Source of the DNA: Chloroflexia bacterium
GTDB lineage: Bacteria; Chloroflexota; Chloroflexia; Thermomicrobiales; UBA6265
Direction: 5' to 3'
NCBI GenBank assembly: GCA_013694885.1
Contig: JACDBO010000134.1
Coordinates: 1-6,765 of the forward strand
DNA length: 6,765 nt
The translations under genes were made by a program, and so were the position numbers. The notes under the pieces were generated by a model, which worked only from the letters and a program-made list of their open reading frames with translations, was not told the DNA's origin and ran no database searches. Below, piece by piece: positions 6,216-6,765 of this stretch. Numbering within the stretch: the stretch's first letter is position 1; every line of letters begins with the position of its first letter.

Positions 6216-6222
6216 TGCTGCC

Positions 6223-6765
6223 CTGGCCCGCATCGGCGTCATCACTGATGAGATCAGCGAAGATCTCGACCATGCCCTCGCCGTCTGCACCGAGCTCGGC
6301 ATCCGCGACGTGGAGCTTCGAAGCATCTGGGGCGTGAGCATCGTCGACCACGACGACGAGACGCTCGGCCGGATCGTCGACACGCTGACCCGCGGCGGGT
6401 TCCACATCTGCGCAATCGCCTCACCGTACCTGAAGTGCCACCTCGCCGGCGACGGCGCGGCGACCGGCGCCACGCACTCAGCCCGCGAAACCGGCCGCGC
6501 CGAGCAGTGGGCGATCCTCGATCGGTCGCTGGTCGTGGCGGCACGGTTCGATGCCCCCATCGTCCGCGCCTTCAGCTTTTGGCGCGTCGAGCGGCCGGAG
6601 ACAGTGCGCGACGACGTGCTCACGACGCTGCGCGAGGCCACGAGCCGGGTGCTCGCCGCCGGTCGCCTGCTTGGACTCGAAAATGAGTACGCCTGCAATA
6701 TTGCCACAGGCGCCGAAGCGGCCTGGTTCCTCGACCGCATCCCGGAGCCGACCCTCGGTCTGATC
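6223..6765 (+). CDS. Sugar phosphate isomerase/epimerase-type TIM-barrel protein (xylose isomerase-like), 5' part, CTG start
   Basis: The first 181 codons are open to the window edge with no stop. The protein begins (L/M)ARIGVITDEISEDLDHAL (1-18), then IRDVELRSIWG (27-37), ICAIASPYLKCHL (62-74), APIVRAFSFWRVE (111-123), LLGLENEYACNI (149-160) and EPTLGLI (175-181). This strand pattern is that of the AP-endonuclease-2/xylose-isomerase-like barrel; E31 and E153 are the likely metal-binding Glu residues. Relatives isomerise, epimerise or dehydrate sugars and inositols in the cytoplasm, and many sit in sugar-use clusters. The exact reaction cannot be told. In frame, no ATG, GTG or TTG occurs between the upstream stop (TGA 6127-6129) and the conserved N-terminus, so CTG 6223 is the best start; it has a good ribosome binding site and an upstream promoter. 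A lost ATG or a one-base sequence error near 6215-6223 is the alternative. Roughly a third of the protein should lie beyond the edge. Confidence 0.85.
   Translation, partial: MARIGVITDEISEDLDHALAVCTELGIRDVELRSIWGVSIVDHDDETLGRIVDTLTRGGFHICAIASPYLKCHLAGDGAATGATHSARETGRAEQWAILDRSLVVAARFDAPIVRAFSFWRVERPETVRDDVLTTLREATSRVLAAGRLLGLENEYACNIATGAEAAWFLDRIPEPTLGLI

Noticed and set aside
6215..6337. ATG 6215 as the start of a short protein, or as the start of the isomerase-like gene
   Set aside because: It is in a different frame, gives a Ser-rich peptide with no similarity to the family, and directly abuts the Shine-Dalgarno sequence. It could matter only if the assembly has a one-base error.
6048..6740. 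230-codon minus-strand open frame at the right edge
   Set aside because: It is a Ser/Arg/Thr-rich shadow of the isomerase-like gene on the plus strand, whose motifs are clear despite its unusual start.

Overview
The window is a GC-rich bacterial segment with dense coding and GTG starts on two genes. The mix of genes and their wording (a GH15 enzyme, a mercuric-reductase-like flavoprotein, a sugar-phosphate-isomerase-like barrel, an enolase-superfamily dehydratase) recalls Chloroflexota of the Thermomicrobia/Sphaerobacter kind. A high-GC actinobacterium cannot be excluded. This placement is inference from memory, not from a search.

Layout, left to right. Positions 2-307 (+) hold the C-terminal 101 codons of an enolase-superfamily acid-sugar dehydratase that enters from the left edge. 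A strong 11-bp hairpin (354-381) follows. Next comes a tightly packed plus-strand run: a 91-residue protein of unknown function (404-679), a class I flavin disulfide reductase resembling MerA but lacking its mercury-binding extras (722-2119), and a complete GH15 alpha-glucosidase/glucoamylase/trehalase-type enzyme (2152-4155, GTG start). The gaps are 42 and 32 nt, so these three may be one transcript. The strand then switches. Two minus-strand genes converge on the GH15 gene: a nitroreductase-family flavoprotein (4974-4312, GTG start) and, upstream of it, a class I SAM-dependent methyltransferase (5962-5090). A 260-nt divergent spacer (5963-6222) carries promoter-like sequences pointing both ways and an operator-like dyad inside the leftward one. 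The right edge (6223-6765, +) is the 5' part of a sugar phosphate isomerase/epimerase-type TIM-barrel gene that runs off the window. Its only sensible in-frame start is CTG, so callers restricted to ATG/GTG/TTG would miss it.

How the genes work together: the two edge genes (acid-sugar dehydratase, sugar isomerase/epimerase) and the GH15 enzyme all fit carbohydrate use. The reductase, nitroreductase and methyltransferase look like general redox or modification enzymes without a visible shared pathway. I see no rRNA, tRNA, CRISPR array, transposase or phage gene, and no convincing new multi-gene system. The items most worth a second look are the CTG-started gene, an 81%-identical 52-bp direct repeat flanking the nitroreductase, the dyad in the methyltransferase promoter, and the altered cofactor-contact segments in the two flavoproteins.
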